Shown piece after piece: positions 44,001-53,121 of a DNA stretch of 64,000 bases. A model generated the notes under the pieces. The model was not told where the DNA came from. It ran no database searches and saw only the letters and a program-made list of their open reading frames with translations. Every line of letters begins with the position of its first letter. Position 1 is the stretch's first letter. The stretch is from Bacteroidia bacterium (GTDB taxonomy: Bacteria > Bacteroidota > Bacteroidia > B-17B0 > Aurantibacillaceae): the NCBI GenBank assembly GCA_026414605.1, contig JAOAIP010000064.1:48898-112897 (forward strand), written 5' to 3'. The position numbers and the translations under genes were made by a program.

Positions 44001-44453
44001 TTATTGTTTTTTAGAGGGTTCTACAATATCGGCTTTGATTTTTAGGATAATAGTATTAGGTTCGCAATTAGTAACAACAGTTACTGCTTTTTCTATATAT
44101 CCCGATTTTCCTTCACTATTAAACTCTACTGTAATTTTTCCACTTTTTCCAGGAGGAATAGGTTCTTTTGGGAAGTCCGCAATTGTACATCCGCAACTTG
44201 CAGACGCATTGCTGATAATCAAATTACTTTTTCCAACATTGGTAAATTTAAAGTCATAACTTACTTTTTCTCCTTGAACAATTTTACCAAAGTCGTGCAC
44301 TTCTTCTTCAAAGTCAATAATGGGCAGTTCATCTTTATTTCCTATGTTTACTTCATTAGAACTTGGTTCATTGGTTGAATTAGAAGTAGTTGAATTGGAG
44401 CAACTGTATAAGGTCAATGAGAGTGCTATTACACTAATGGCTATTTTTTTCAT
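44001..44453 (-). CDS. DUF1573 lipoprotein
   Basis: A 150-residue exported protein whose N-terminus MKKIAISVIALSLTLYSC is a lipoprotein signal with Cys18 in the lipobox. A Ser/Asn/Thr-rich linker follows. The DUF1573 immunoglobulin-like domain then runs EEEVHDFGKIVQGEKVSYDFKF to EPIPPGKSGKITVEFNSEGKSG, with the typical NASASCGCT Cys pair. Such domains are common in Bacteroidota surface and periplasmic proteins, but no biochemical role is established. ATG 44453 was chosen over an upstream ATG at 44474 so that the signal starts at the N-terminus. The DUF349 gene ends 39 bp upstream. Confidence 0.88.
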   Translation of the reverse strand: MKKIAISVIALSLTLYSCSNSTTSNSTNEPSSNEVNIGNKDELPIIDFEEEVHDFGKIVQGEKVSYDFKFTNVGKSNLIISNASASCGCTIADFPKEPIPPGKSGKITVEFNSEGKSGYIEKAVTVVTNCEPNTIILKIKADIVEPSKKQ

Positions 44454-44492
44454 ATTGGTAAAATTTAAATTCAATGTGATAAGTAAAAAAGT

Positions 44493-46241
44493 TTAAGATG
44501 CAGGATTTTGTTGTTGAACTTTTTTGTATTCACTCAGCATTCCCCTTACGATGTTTAATTTTAATTTCCATTCTTCAATGAGATGATTGACTTTTTCTTT
44601 CTTTTCAAATGCTTCTTTTAGCAATGGATTATCAGATTTAGCGTTTTTGAAAAATGCTAAATTATTATCTATTTGAGTTAATTCATTTTCTAAATCGCTT
44701 ATTTTACGTTTGATAAATTTTTCTTCTTTGGATAATGTTTCTATTGGATTTGTAGAAGATTGAACAAGTTGTTGTAATTTAGATTTGTATAAAATACTTT
44801 GCCTTTTTTCTTCGCTTAATTGTAATTCGGCATATAGTTGATTGATTTTACCAAAAAACTCATCGTATACTTTATCTTTTTCTTCAATTGGAACGTGCCC
44901 AATGCTATTGAATTCTTTAATAAATTCTTGAATTTTTTGAAGGGCTTCTTCAGGATTATTTTTGTCAAATTCGGTGTGTTTGAGGCGATTAATAAGTTCT
45001 AATTTTTTGACTAAATTATCTTTTTCTTGTTGTATTCTTTCTTTTTCAATATTTTTTTTCTTTTCAAAAAAGGCATCGCAGGTTTCTTTGAATTTTTGAT
45101 TTAATTGGTCATTTTCTTCTTTGTTTCGTAAATAAAATTTTTTCCATTCTTGTTGAATTTGAATTACTCTTTTGGTAGCCGCATCAATATCTTTACTTTC
45201 AATAAGTTGTTGTACTTCGTTTAATAATTTTTCTTTTAATTGTTTAATTTCTTCTTGTTTTTTCTGTATGTATTCTTGATGTTTTCTTTTAGCATCGTAG
45301 TAAATATCCAATAGAGCATTGTATTTTTCTTGAACTTCTTTGACTAAATCAGCGGGAATGTGTCCTATTTTTAACCATTCTTGTTGAATACTTTGGACTT
45401 TTTCATTAATTTCTTTCCAAAGGATATTTTCGTTGTTTTTTAATTTTTCAGTAATGGCTTCTAATTCTTTTAATAATTCGTTTTTACGATCTAAATTTTT
45501 CCTTTTTTCTTCTTCAAGTGTGGCGTAAAAGGCATCTAATTTTTCATTTATTTTTTGATTGATAGCATCAAAGCGTGATTTTATTTCAGCATATTTTTCG
45601 CTTAATACATTGCCGATTTGCTTCCACTCTTTTTTGTAGGTCTTAAAGAGTTCTTCAATTTTTTTATAGTCATCAAGTTGAAGGAGTGCTTCCATTTTTT
45701 GGAGTAACTCTTCTTTTAATTCTGTATTTTTTTCATAATTGTATTCTTGTAATTTATCAAATGCTTTGATGTTTTCGTTAATTTTATCTAATAAAAGATT
45801 GTATTTTCTTTGTAATTCGGTATAATCGCTTTTTTTGAGTTCTTTTATTTCTTTCCACTGATTTTGAATTTCTCTCAATTTTTTTACAATAGGTGTAATG
45901 TCTTTGATGTCGGCTTCTGCAAGGACTTCTAATTGTCCAATGAGTTCTTCTTTTTTTCTTTTATTGGATTCTTGTAATGCTTCTAATTTTTTTTCTTCTT
46001 CTTTTTTCTTTTTTTCAAAACGTTCAATTAATTCTTTAAATTGTTCATCTTCTTTGGTTTCGGTGTAAACAAAATCTTTTGCTTTTCCGCCTTCGTCAAT
46101 AAATGTTTGTTTGGCTTTTTCAAATTCTTCTGTCCAAATTTTTTTATATTCTTTTTCAAGTTGTTTGACTTCCTTTTGAACGATTAAGGCAGGTTGTTCT
46201 AATAACTCTTTCAATTTTTCAATAATTTCTTGCTTGCTCAT
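44493..46241 (-). CDS. DUF349 coiled-coil protein
   Basis: A 582-residue, highly charged cytoplasmic protein composed almost entirely of coiled-coil helices rich in Lys and Glu. It carries about five DUF349 repeats of ~70 residues, each with an xxWKxIGxVxxxxxxxxxxxF core (for example EWKQIGNVLSEKYAEIKSRFD, EWLKIGHIPADLVKEVQEKY, FNSIGHVPIEEKDKVYDEFF). DUF349 proteins have no settled function. It is the first gene of a minus-strand run before the DUF1573 lipoprotein and yajC-hemE, and diverges from clpC. A TACATTTA near 46275 resembles its -7 element. Confidence 0.88.
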   Translation of the reverse strand: MSKQEIIEKLKELLEQPALIVQKEVKQLEKEYKKIWTEEFEKAKQTFIDEGGKAKDFVYTETKEDEQFKELIERFEKKKKEEEKKLEALQESNKRKKEELIGQLEVLAEADIKDITPIVKKLREIQNQWKEIKELKKSDYTELQRKYNLLLDKINENIKAFDKLQEYNYEKNTELKEELLQKMEALLQLDDYKKIEELFKTYKKEWKQIGNVLSEKYAEIKSRFDAINQKINEKLDAFYATLEEEKRKNLDRKNELLKELEAITEKLKNNENILWKEINEKVQSIQQEWLKIGHIPADLVKEVQEKYNALLDIYYDAKRKHQEYIQKKQEEIKQLKEKLLNEVQQLIESKDIDAATKRVIQIQQEWKKFYLRNKEENDQLNQKFKETCDAFFEKKKNIEKERIQQEKDNLVKKLELINRLKHTEFDKNNPEEALQKIQEFIKEFNSIGHVPIEEKDKVYDEFFGKINQLYAELQLSEEKRQSILYKSKLQQLVQSSTNPIETLSKEEKFIKRKISDLENELTQIDNNLAFFKNAKSDNPLLKEAFEKKEKVNHLIEEWKLKLNIVRGMLSEYKKVQQQNPAS

Positions 46242-46429
46242 TGTCTTAAAAAATTTAATAATTAAAATTAAAGTAAATGTAGTTTAGAATGGTTTTTATG
46301 TTTGTTTTGGATGATTTGAATTAATAGGCAAAATTAAAAAAGAGGGTGCAAAAGTGCAAAAATTATTTCAACAAGACAATGTGGAAATTATTTTTATTTT
46401 AGGTGCAGGAAAATTCAATAATTATATCG

Positions 46430-46437
46430 TATATTTG
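46430..46437 (+). promoter_or_regulatory. -7 promoter motif for clpC
   Basis: TATATTTG matches TAnnTTTG, 100 bp before the ATG at 46538, giving a leader of about 95 bases. No CtsR-type or CIRCE operator was recognised. Confidence 0.5.
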
Positions 46438-46537
46438 TCGCTATCAAAAATAAGTCATTTTGGCTGAGTTTAGGTGTAAAATTATTATAGCACAGCATTT
46501 GACAAGACATTAATAAAGATTCAAAATTTTAAAAAAT

Positions 46538-49099
46538 ATGAATTACAAATTATCACCAAAAGTAAAAGAAGCGTTAGAAATTGCTTCAAAAGAAGCAAAA
46601 ACCTTTGGTAGTTCTGCAATAGGCATAGAGCATATTGTATTGGGTATTTTGAAAGAAGGGAAAAATAAAGCCGTAAATGTTTTAAATAAGTTGGGGGTCA
46701 ATATCCCTGATTTAATTGGAGAAATTGAACATTCTCTTGCTGCTCAACCCGATCTTAATAAAATGTTTTCTGCCGATAGAAAAGAAATACCAATGAATAA
46801 AGAAGCCGAAAATGTTATACGGCTTTCGCTTTTACACGCCAAAGAATTAAAGGATAATTTTGTTGGCACAGAACATATTTTATTGACCATCTTGTCAGGC
46901 GAAAATGCAATGTCGTCTATTTTTAATAAAATGGGTATTGATGAAATGACCTTTGTGCAAGAGTTGAAAAAAGAAATTGCCCAAGATGATACTTCAAAAA
47001 TTGATAAGATAAAAAATGCACTATCAGACGATGATGACGATGAACCCATTCCTTCCAGTAGTAGTAGCAAAAAGTCCGATGTAAAAAGTAAAACACCTGT
47101 TTTAGATAATTTTGGCCGTGATTTGACCAAAATGGCGATGGAAGGAAAATTAGATCCTGTAGTAGGTCGTGAAAAAGAAATAGAACGAGTAGCACAGATA
47201 TTGTCCCGTCGTAAAAAGAACAATCCTATTCTTATCGGAGAGCCAGGTGTTGGAAAGTCCGCTATTGCCGAAGGATTAGCCCTTCGTATTGTGCAAAGAA
47301 AAGTCCCTCGTGTATTGTATGACAAACGAATTGTAACTTTAGATTTAGCATCTTTAGTGGCAGGAACAAAATATCGTGGGCAATTTGAAGAACGGATGAA
47401 AGCCGTTTTGAGCGAATTAGAAAAAAATCCTGATGTTATTTTATTCATTGATGAAATTCATACCATTGTGGGTGCAGGTGGAGCAAGTGGTTCCTTGGAT
47501 GCCAGCAATATGTTTAAACCTGCTTTAGCAAGAGGAGAATTACAATGCATTGGTGCTACTACCTTAGATGAATACCGTCAATATATAGAAAAAGATGGGG
47601 CACTTGAAAGAAGATTTCAAAAGGTAATGATTGAGCCCACTTCTATTGATGAGACCATTCAGATATTAAACAATATCAAAAATAAATACGAAGCCCATCA
47701 TAATGTTGTGTATACGCCCGAAGCCATTAAGGCATGTGTAACGCTTACTGCTCGTTATATTACAGATAGATTTTTACCCGACAAAGCCATTGATGCTATG
47801 GATGAAGTAGGAGCCAGAGTGCATATCAATAATATCAGCCAACACGTACCACAAGAAATTATTGATCTTGAGAAAAAAATTGAAGAAATTAGAGAAATTA
47901 AAAATACAGTAGTCAAATCGCAAAAGTTTGAAGAAGCCGCTCGTTTAAGAGATACAGAAAGACAATTAGTAACGCAATTAGAAGAAGCCAAAAGAAAATG
48001 GGAAGAAGAAACCAAAAATAACCCTGTTAAAGTAACCGAAGACGATGTAGCAGAGGTCGTATCTATGATGAGTGGTGTACCCGTTACAAAAGTGGGAGAA
48101 ACAGAAAATAAAAAACTTGCCCGAATGGCAGAAGCCCTCAAAGGCAAAGTAATAGGACAAGAAGAAGCCGTTCAAAAAGTAGTTAAAGCCATTCAAAGAA
48201 ATAGAGTAGGATTAAAAGATCCTAATAAGCCCATTGGTTCCTTTATTTTCTTAGGACCTACAGGTGTCGGAAAAACACAATTAGCGAAAGAATTAGCCAA
48301 GTATTTATTTGATTCAGAAGATGCTTTGATACGCATTGATATGAGTGAATATATGGAACGATTTGCAGTATCTCGCTTGATTGGTGCACCGCCCGGCTAT
48401 GTCGGTTATGAAGAAGGAGGACAACTTACAGAAAAAGTAAGACGCAGACCTTACTCTATTGTATTGTTGGATGAAATAGAAAAAGCCCATCCCGATGTGT
48501 TTAATATGCTCTTGCAAGTATTAGATGATGGACATCTTACAGATAGTTTAGGTAGAAAAATTGATTTTAGAAATACCGTCATCATAATGACTTCTAATAT
48601 AGGGGCTCGTCAGTTGAAGGACTTTGGACAAGGTGTTGGTTTTACTACAAAAGCCAAAAAAGAAAATGTAGAAGAACACAATCGTGGAGTGATAGAAAGT
48701 GCCTTGAAAAAAGCATTTGCTCCCGAGTTTTTGAATCGTATAGATGATGTGATTATATTTAATTCTCTTGAAAAAGAGGATATGAAAAAAATCATTGAAC
48801 TTGAATTACAAGGATTACATAAGAGAATTAGCGAATTAGGATATACATTAAAGATTACTGATAATGCCAAAGAGTTTATTATTGAAAAAGGATTTGATCC
48901 TAATTATGGTGCGAGACCATTAAAGAGAGCCATTCAAAAATACATTGAAGATCCATTAGCCGAAGAAATGATAAAAGGAGAAGCATCGGAGGGAGATGAA
49001 ATAGAAGTGGATTATGATAAAGCAGCAGATAAGATTGTCGTAAATATCCAAAAGCCCAAAAGCAAGAGATCCAAAAAAGGCGATGAACCTAAAACTTAG
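46538..49099 (+). CDS. clpC: ATP-dependent Clp protease ATPase subunit ClpC
   Basis: An AAA+ unfoldase that feeds proteins to ClpP. Of 853 residues, the double Clp_N repeat is at about 1-150, followed by an acidic/Ser linker ([15 protein letters not shown]). NBD1 has [13 protein letters not shown] (about 233-245) and [13 protein letters not shown]. The middle domain includes a UVR-like helix ([16 protein letters not shown]), which marks ClpC/MecB types. NBD2 has [13 protein letters not shown] (about 572-584), [14 protein letters not shown] and the Clp C-terminal domain. All Walker and arginine-finger regions are present. It is followed by a strong terminator. No McsA/McsB partners are nearby. 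Confidence 0.95.
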   Translation: MNYKLSPKVKEALEIASKEAKTFGSSAIGIEHIVLGILKEGKNKAVNVLNKLGVNIPDLIGEIEHSLAAQPDLNKMFSADRKEIPMNKEAENVIRLSLLHAKELKDNFVGTEHILLTILSGENAMSSIFNKMGIDEMTFVQELKKEIAQDDTSKIDKIKNALSDDDDDEPIPSSSSSKKSDVKSKTPVLDNFGRDLTKMAMEGKLDPVVGREKEIERVAQILSRRKKNNPILIGEPGVGKSAIAEGLALRIVQRKVPRVLYDKRIVTLDLASLVAGTKYRGQFEERMKAVLSELEKNPDVILFIDEIHTIVGAGGASGSLDASNMFKPALARGELQCIGATTLDEYRQYIEKDGALERRFQKVMIEPTSIDETIQILNNIKNKYEAHHNVVYTPEAIKACVTLTARYITDRFLPDKAIDAMDEVGARVHINNISQHVPQEIIDLEKKIEEIREIKNTVVKSQKFEEAARLRDTERQLVTQLEEAKRKWEEETKNNPVKVTEDDVAEVVSMMSGVPVTKVGETENKKLARMAEALKGKVIGQEEAVQKVVKAIQRNRVGLKDPNKPIGSFIFLGPTGVGKTQLAKELAKYLFDSEDALIRIDMSEYMERFAVSRLIGAPPGYVGYEEGGQLTEKVRRRPYSIVLLDEIEKAHPDVFNMLLQVLDDGHLTDSLGRKIDFRNTVIIMTSNIGARQLKDFGQGVGFTTKAKKENVEEHNRGVIESALKKAFAPEFLNRIDDVIIFNSLEKEDMKKIIELELQGLHKRISELGYTLKITDNAKEFIIEKGFDPNYGARPLKRAIQKYIEDPLAEEMIKGEASEGDEIEVDYDKAADKIVVNIQKPKSKRSKKGDEPKT

Positions 49100-49106
49100 G
49101 AATTTT

Positions 49107-49140
49107 AAAAAAGGCAATTTTTAATAATTGCCTTTTTTTA
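49107..49140 (+). terminator. Rho-independent terminator after clpC
   Basis: AAAAAAGGCAATT (49107-49119) pairs with AATTGCCTTTTTT (49126-49138) around a 6-base loop. It begins 8 bp after the clpC stop and lies upstream of the pyrH start at 49203. Confidence 0.92.
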
Positions 49141-49202
49141 TGTTTATCAAAAGAGAATTATTCAACTTTATCACTCTATCAACAAAACGAAAAATCAAAA
49201 CA

Positions 49203-49916
49203 ATGAAATATAAACGAGTATTATTAAAACTATCAGGAGAAGCCCTAATGGGTTCTAAAAATTTTGGTATTGATGAAAATAAATTATTGGAATATGCTAA
49301 TGAAATTAAATCTATTCATGACATTGGTTGTCAAGTAGCAATTGTAATTGGTGGTGGAAATATATTTAGAGGTGTACAAACTCAAACGAATCACATTATT
49401 GATCGTGTACAAGGTGACTATATGGGAATGTTGGCTACAGTTATTAATGCAATGGCTATTCAATCTACCTTAGAATCATTGGGCGTTCCTACAAGATTGC
49501 AAAGTGCCATTAAGATGGAACAAATTTGTGAGCCCTTTATTCGCCGCAGAGCAGTGCGACATTTAGAAAAAGGGAGAGTAGTTATTTTTGGTGCAGGTAC
49601 AGGAAACCCTTATTTTACAACAGATACAGCCGCTACATTAAGGGCTATTGAAATAGAAGCAGAAGTCATTATCAAAGGTACAAGAGTAGATGGTATTTAT
49701 TCTGCTGACCCCGAAAAACATCAAGATGCTGTAAAATATGATTTTGTAACTTTTGATGAAGTATACGAAAAACAATTACAAGTAATGGATTTGACCGCCT
49801 TTACATTGTGTAAAGAAAATAAATTGCCAATTATTGTTTTTGATATAAATAAAAAAGGCAATTTAAAGAAAATTATCCAAGGAGAAAGTATTGGAACATT
49901 AGTCAATAATTATTAA
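49203..49916 (+). CDS. pyrH: Uridylate kinase
   Basis: Phosphorylates UMP to UDP, the entry to pyrimidine nucleotides, in the cytoplasm. From ATG 49203 the protein has 237 residues and begins [17 protein letters not shown], the amino-acid-kinase ATP-binding start. It also has [10 protein letters not shown], a [15 protein letters not shown] block, [17 protein letters not shown] and [15 protein letters not shown]. This is the hexameric bacterial type, usually feedback-regulated by UTP and GTP. The longer frame from 49128 starts inside the clpC terminator and was rejected. Translation elongation factor and frr genes, often adjacent, are not here. Confidence 0.95.
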   Translation: MKYKRVLLKLSGEALMGSKNFGIDENKLLEYANEIKSIHDIGCQVAIVIGGGNIFRGVQTQTNHIIDRVQGDYMGMLATVINAMAIQSTLESLGVPTRLQSAIKMEQICEPFIRRRAVRHLEKGRVVIFGAGTGNPYFTTDTAATLRAIEIEAEVIIKGTRVDGIYSADPEKHQDAVKYDFVTFDEVYEKQLQVMDLTAFTLCKENKLPIIVFDINKKGNLKKIIQGESIGTLVNNY

Positions 49917-49942
49917 GATTGCTATTACTAACTTAAAAGAAA

Positions 49943-50000
49943 CCTACAGAACATAAAGAGATTACTTGTTCATTGTTATTAATAATAATGTCGTAGGGTC
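49943..50000 (+). terminator. Possible imperfect hairpin terminator after pyrH
   Basis: CCTAC (49943-49947) can pair with GTAGG (49993-49997) with bulged continuation, enclosing a second AT-rich stem, and TCTTATTTTATG follows. The stem is weak. Confidence 0.3.
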
Positions 50001-50020
50001 TTATTTTATGTTTGTTTAAT

Positions 50021-50028
50021 TAATTTTG
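50021..50028 (+). promoter_or_regulatory. -7 promoter motif for the FAD oxidoreductase gene
   Basis: TAATTTTG matches TAnnTTTG, 85 bp before the ATG at 50114. Confidence 0.45.
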
Positions 50029-50113
50029 CTAAAAGAATATTTGTTGGATTTTGATGATTTTGTGATGCTTTAAACTAAAAATTAATCATTACCATAAAAC
50101 CCTAATTATTTGA

Positions 50114-51706
50114 ATGCAAAAAGAAATTACAATACAAATACCTTTTGATAAAATTAATGATGATGTATTTATCAAGGATATTATCAAAGAAGAAACTAAT
50201 TGGAAAAATTTTCACTTTAAGATATTGAAAAGAAGTATAGATGCTCGCAGTAAAAGAATAAAATATACCTTAAAAGTATTAGTAAGCGATTCATCTATAC
50301 CAGAGGATGATATTATATTTTATCCTAAGTATCAAAACATTACTAATCAATCACCAGTTGTACATATCATAGGGGCTGGACCAGCAGGGCTTTTTGCAGC
50401 ATTGAAGTGTTTGGAATTAGGGCTAAAACCGGTCATTTACGAACAAGGTAAAAATGTTCAAGAAAGAAGACGTGACTTAGCCAATATCACCAAAAAGGGA
50501 ATCGTTAATCCTTCGTCTAATTATTGTTTTGGAGAAGGCGGGGCAGGGACATATAGCGATGGTAAATTATATACACGATCAGACAAAAGAGGAGATGTAG
50601 ATTATGTATTGAAATATCTGGTGTATTTTGGTGCTTCTCCGGATATTTTAGTAGATACGCATCCGCATATTGGAACGAATAAACTACCACATATTATAGA
50701 AAAAATACGAATGACCATTCTTGAAAATGGCGGTGAGATTCATTTTCAACACCAATTAGTTGATTTTGTTTTGAATGCAGATTCATCAAAGATTTTGGCG
50801 ATAAAGATAAAACAGTTGGTAACCAATGAAATAATTGAAGTGCCTTGCCAGTATTTGATTTTAGCCACGGGGCACAGTGCTCGCAGTATTTATCAATTAT
50901 TGTATGATAAAACGATCTACATAGAGTTTAAGCCCTTTGCATTGGGGGTAAGAGTTGAGCATCCACAAGAAGTTATTGATTCTATTCAGTATCATTGTAG
51001 CACATCCACTGAGTTAGAAAAGGTTCGCCAATACCTACCTGCAGCAAGGTATTCTTTAGTGCATACAGAAAAAACATTTAGTGCCTACTCTTTTTGTATG
51101 TGTCCTGGTGGAATCATTGCACCTTGTGCTACAGATGTGAATGAAGTGGTAACGAATGGATGGTCGCCGAGCAAACGCAATAATCCCTTTGCTAATAGTG
51201 GTATAGTCGTTGCTATCAATGAGAAAGTTATTCCAGATGCGGTAAAGCATCCATTAGCGGGAATGTATTTTCAACAAAGTATTGAACAAAAAGCATTTGT
51301 GGAAGGTGGACAGAATTTGTACGCACCGGCTCAACGACTTACAGATTTTGTCAATCTTAAAAAAAGTACTTCTTTACCAGATTGTTCTTATAGACCAGGC
51401 GTTACGCCTACGAATTTGAAGAATGTACTGCCTGAGTATATTTATCAGTCATTGCGAAATGCATTTGTTCAATTTAATAAAAAAATGCACGGTTTTATTA
51501 CAGAAGATGCCGTAGTTGTGGCTCCTGAAAGTAGAACTTCATCTCCTGTGCGAATACCAAGAGACAAAACAACTTATCAGCATATTCAAGTTAAAAATCT
51601 TTATCCTTGTGCAGAAGGGGCGGGATATGCAGGTGGTATTGTTAGTGCGGCTATTGATGGTATAAATATCGTTCAATCGATTAAGGAAAGAATAGAAATA
51701 AGTTGA
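50114..51706 (+). CDS. NAD(P)/FAD-dependent oxidoreductase (COG2509-like)
   Basis: A 530-residue cytoplasmic flavoprotein. The first ~80 residues form a small alpha/beta domain typical of this family. The FAD dinucleotide-binding motif follows (VHIIGAGPAGLFAALKCLELG, GxGxxG at about 85-90), then ENGGEIHFQHQ, the second glycine motif in LILATGHSARSIY and the FAD-closing C-terminal YPCAEGAGYAGGIVSAAIDGI. CFGEGGAGTYSDGKLYTR is a family signature. Substrate and role are unestablished. The gene is monocistronic; its stop is 12 bp before the second GC-rich element. Confidence 0.85.
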   Translation: MQKEITIQIPFDKINDDVFIKDIIKEETNWKNFHFKILKRSIDARSKRIKYTLKVLVSDSSIPEDDIIFYPKYQNITNQSPVVHIIGAGPAGLFAALKCLELGLKPVIYEQGKNVQERRRDLANITKKGIVNPSSNYCFGEGGAGTYSDGKLYTRSDKRGDVDYVLKYLVYFGASPDILVDTHPHIGTNKLPHIIEKIRMTILENGGEIHFQHQLVDFVLNADSSKILAIKIKQLVTNEIIEVPCQYLILATGHSARSIYQLLYDKTIYIEFKPFALGVRVEHPQEVIDSIQYHCSTSTELEKVRQYLPAARYSLVHTEKTFSAYSFCMCPGGIIAPCATDVNEVVTNGWSPSKRNNPFANSGIVVAINEKVIPDAVKHPLAGMYFQQSIEQKAFVEGGQNLYAPAQRLTDFVNLKKSTSLPDCSYRPGVTPTNLKNVLPEYIYQSLRNAFVQFNKKMHGFITEDAVVVAPESRTSSPVRIPRDKTTYQHIQVKNLYPCAEGAGYAGGIVSAAIDGINIVQSIKERIEIS

Positions 51707-51717
51707 AAGTTCTATTA

Positions 51718-52125
51718 CTCACCCCCTTTTATTCCCCCTCTCTAATTGAATTAGAGAGGGGGACAATAGTAAGTAGAATAATACATATCGCCCCTCTCTT
51801 TGGAAAAGAGAGGGGAAGGGGGTGATCAAGAGAAAGCGAATTCCGCTAAGCCCCGAAGGGGCTTAATGTGAATAGCCACCAACGACAGTTGGTGGATTGC
51901 GTGAGGGATGCGGAGGGCGGCGGCGAACGAAGTGAGCCGCCGGCACTGCCCCGAGGAGCGAAGCGACGAGGGGATTGCCGAAGCGATAGCGAAGCCCGTA
52001 GCAGCCCGACCCGAGCCCACTACAGCCGATTGAAATTTTTAAACGACACAGTTTGTCGTTTTGAAACAATGGAATAAAAACATTTACAAAGATTGGAAAT
52101 GCTGTGGTGGGCTAGGGGCACGCCC
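51718..52125 (-). repeat. GC-rich modular palindromic element, copy B
   Basis: A 408-bp copy of the element at 35967-36215 in the opposite orientation. The shared backbone includes CTCACCCCC/GGGGGTGA around two CCCCTCTC hairpins, GCGTGAGGGATGCGGAGGGC, the CCCCGAGGAGCGAAGCGACG stem, GAAGCGATAGCGAAGCCC and GGGGCACGCCC. Extra modules are absent from copy A. At 51826-51895 there is a TAAGCCCC/GGGGCTTA hairpin and a CCACCAAC/GTTGGTGG hairpin. At 52016-52111 CCCACTACAGC pairs with GCTGTGGTGGG around an AAACGACA/TGTCGTTT hairpin (52041-52061). It fills the 561-bp gap before the CoA-transferase gene. Confidence 0.9.
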
Positions 52126-52199
52126 AAATAAAAATTAAATATTTTGTAAAGTCAAAGGTGGATGAGGTTATTAAGTTTTTTGAGGATATTGGGTGTTAA

Positions 52200-52207
52200 T
52201 AACTTTG
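52200..52207 (+). promoter_or_regulatory. -7 promoter motif for the CoA-transferase gene
   Basis: TAACTTTG matches TAnnTTTG, 60 bp before the ATG at 52268. It decides against the upstream in-frame TTG-type start at 52193. Confidence 0.5.
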
Positions 52208-52267
52208 CCTAATTTTAATCGCTATCTTTTTTTTACATTGCCCTGCCTAAAAAATAAATTTAAAACT

Positions 52268-52930
52268 ATGCTGGATAAAAATGGTATTGCTAAAAGAATT
52301 GCTAAAGAAGTAAAAGATGGGATGTATGTCAATTTAGGTATTGGTATTCCTACTTTGGTGGCGAATTATATTCCGAAAGGTATTAATGTGGTATTACAAT
52401 CTGAAAATGGAATTTTAGGAATGGGACCATTTCCTTGTGAAGGACAAGAAGACCCAGACCTTATCAATGCAGGTAAGCAAACGGTTACGCTTTTACCGGG
52501 GGCATCTATTTTTGATTCTGCAATGAGTTTTGGAATGATTCGTGCGCAAAAAATTGATTTGACGATATTAGGAGCTATGGAAGTAAGTGAAAAAGGTGAT
52601 ATTGCTAATTGGAAAATACCAGGAAAGATGGTTAAAGGAATGGGCGGTGCTATGGATTTAGTGGCTTCTGCTAAAAATATTATTGTTGCAATGCAACAAG
52701 TGAATAAGCATGGTGAGTCAAAGTTATTACCTGAATGTACTTTACCGCTTACGGGTATTCGTTGTGTGAAGAAGATTGTAACTGAATTGGGTGTATATGA
52801 TATTGACCAAAAAGAAGGTGGTTTTATATTAAGAGAAATAGCACCAGGTGTAACTATTGATCAAATTAAGAAAGCCACGGTAGGTAAGTTAATTATACCA
52901 GATGATGTGATTGAAATGGGTGTTGAATAA
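52268..52930 (+). CDS. scoB: 3-oxoacid CoA-transferase, subunit B
   Basis: The B subunit of a family I CoA-transferase that moves CoA between succinyl-CoA (or acetyl-CoA) and a 3-oxoacid such as acetoacetate. Of 220 residues, it starts MLDKNGIAKRIAKEVKDGMY and has GIGIPTLVANYIP. The catalytic Glu is in SENGILGMGPFP at about residue 46. The family tail is MGGAMDLVASAKNIIVAMQQ and CVKKIVTELGVYDI. The length fits ScoB/AtoA. The A subunit normally lies next to it but is not in the window; the gene is alone here, preceded by the GC-rich repeat. So the partner must be elsewhere in the genome. Confidence 0.88.
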   Translation: MLDKNGIAKRIAKEVKDGMYVNLGIGIPTLVANYIPKGINVVLQSENGILGMGPFPCEGQEDPDLINAGKQTVTLLPGASIFDSAMSFGMIRAQKIDLTILGAMEVSEKGDIANWKIPGKMVKGMGGAMDLVASAKNIIVAMQQVNKHGESKLLPECTLPLTGIRCVKKIVTELGVYDIDQKEGGFILREIAPGVTIDQIKKATVGKLIIPDDVIEMGVE

Positions 52931-53079
52931 ATGATTTACTGATGAATAAATGAGGACGAATTGTTCATTATAGCAAATACAAATGAAACCTATTTTTAAG
53001 TTTATTTTTGGGATTTTATCTTAATGACATTTGGTCCGTATGTGATGAATAATTTGAAATAAATTTTTATTCTACTTAC

Positions 53080-53116
53080 CACTTTCAACTTTCAACTTTC
53101 AACTTTTAACTAATTT
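53080..53116. repeat. CTTTCAACTTT short-repeat tract
   Basis: Four consecutive ACTTTCA/ACTTTTA units end 6 bp before the heme A synthase start. They belong to the AAGTTGAA family in complement. The rest of the 191-bp gap shows nothing. Confidence 0.75.
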
Positions 53117-53121
53117 TTATT

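Noticed and set aside
46744..47448. 234-codon minus-strand frame inside clpC
   Set aside because: Antisense shadow of the conserved ClpC sequence, rich in Ser and Phe with no recognisable domain.
51868..52077. Open frames on both strands in element B
   Set aside because: They are repeat sequence with palindromic stems and show no protein-family character.
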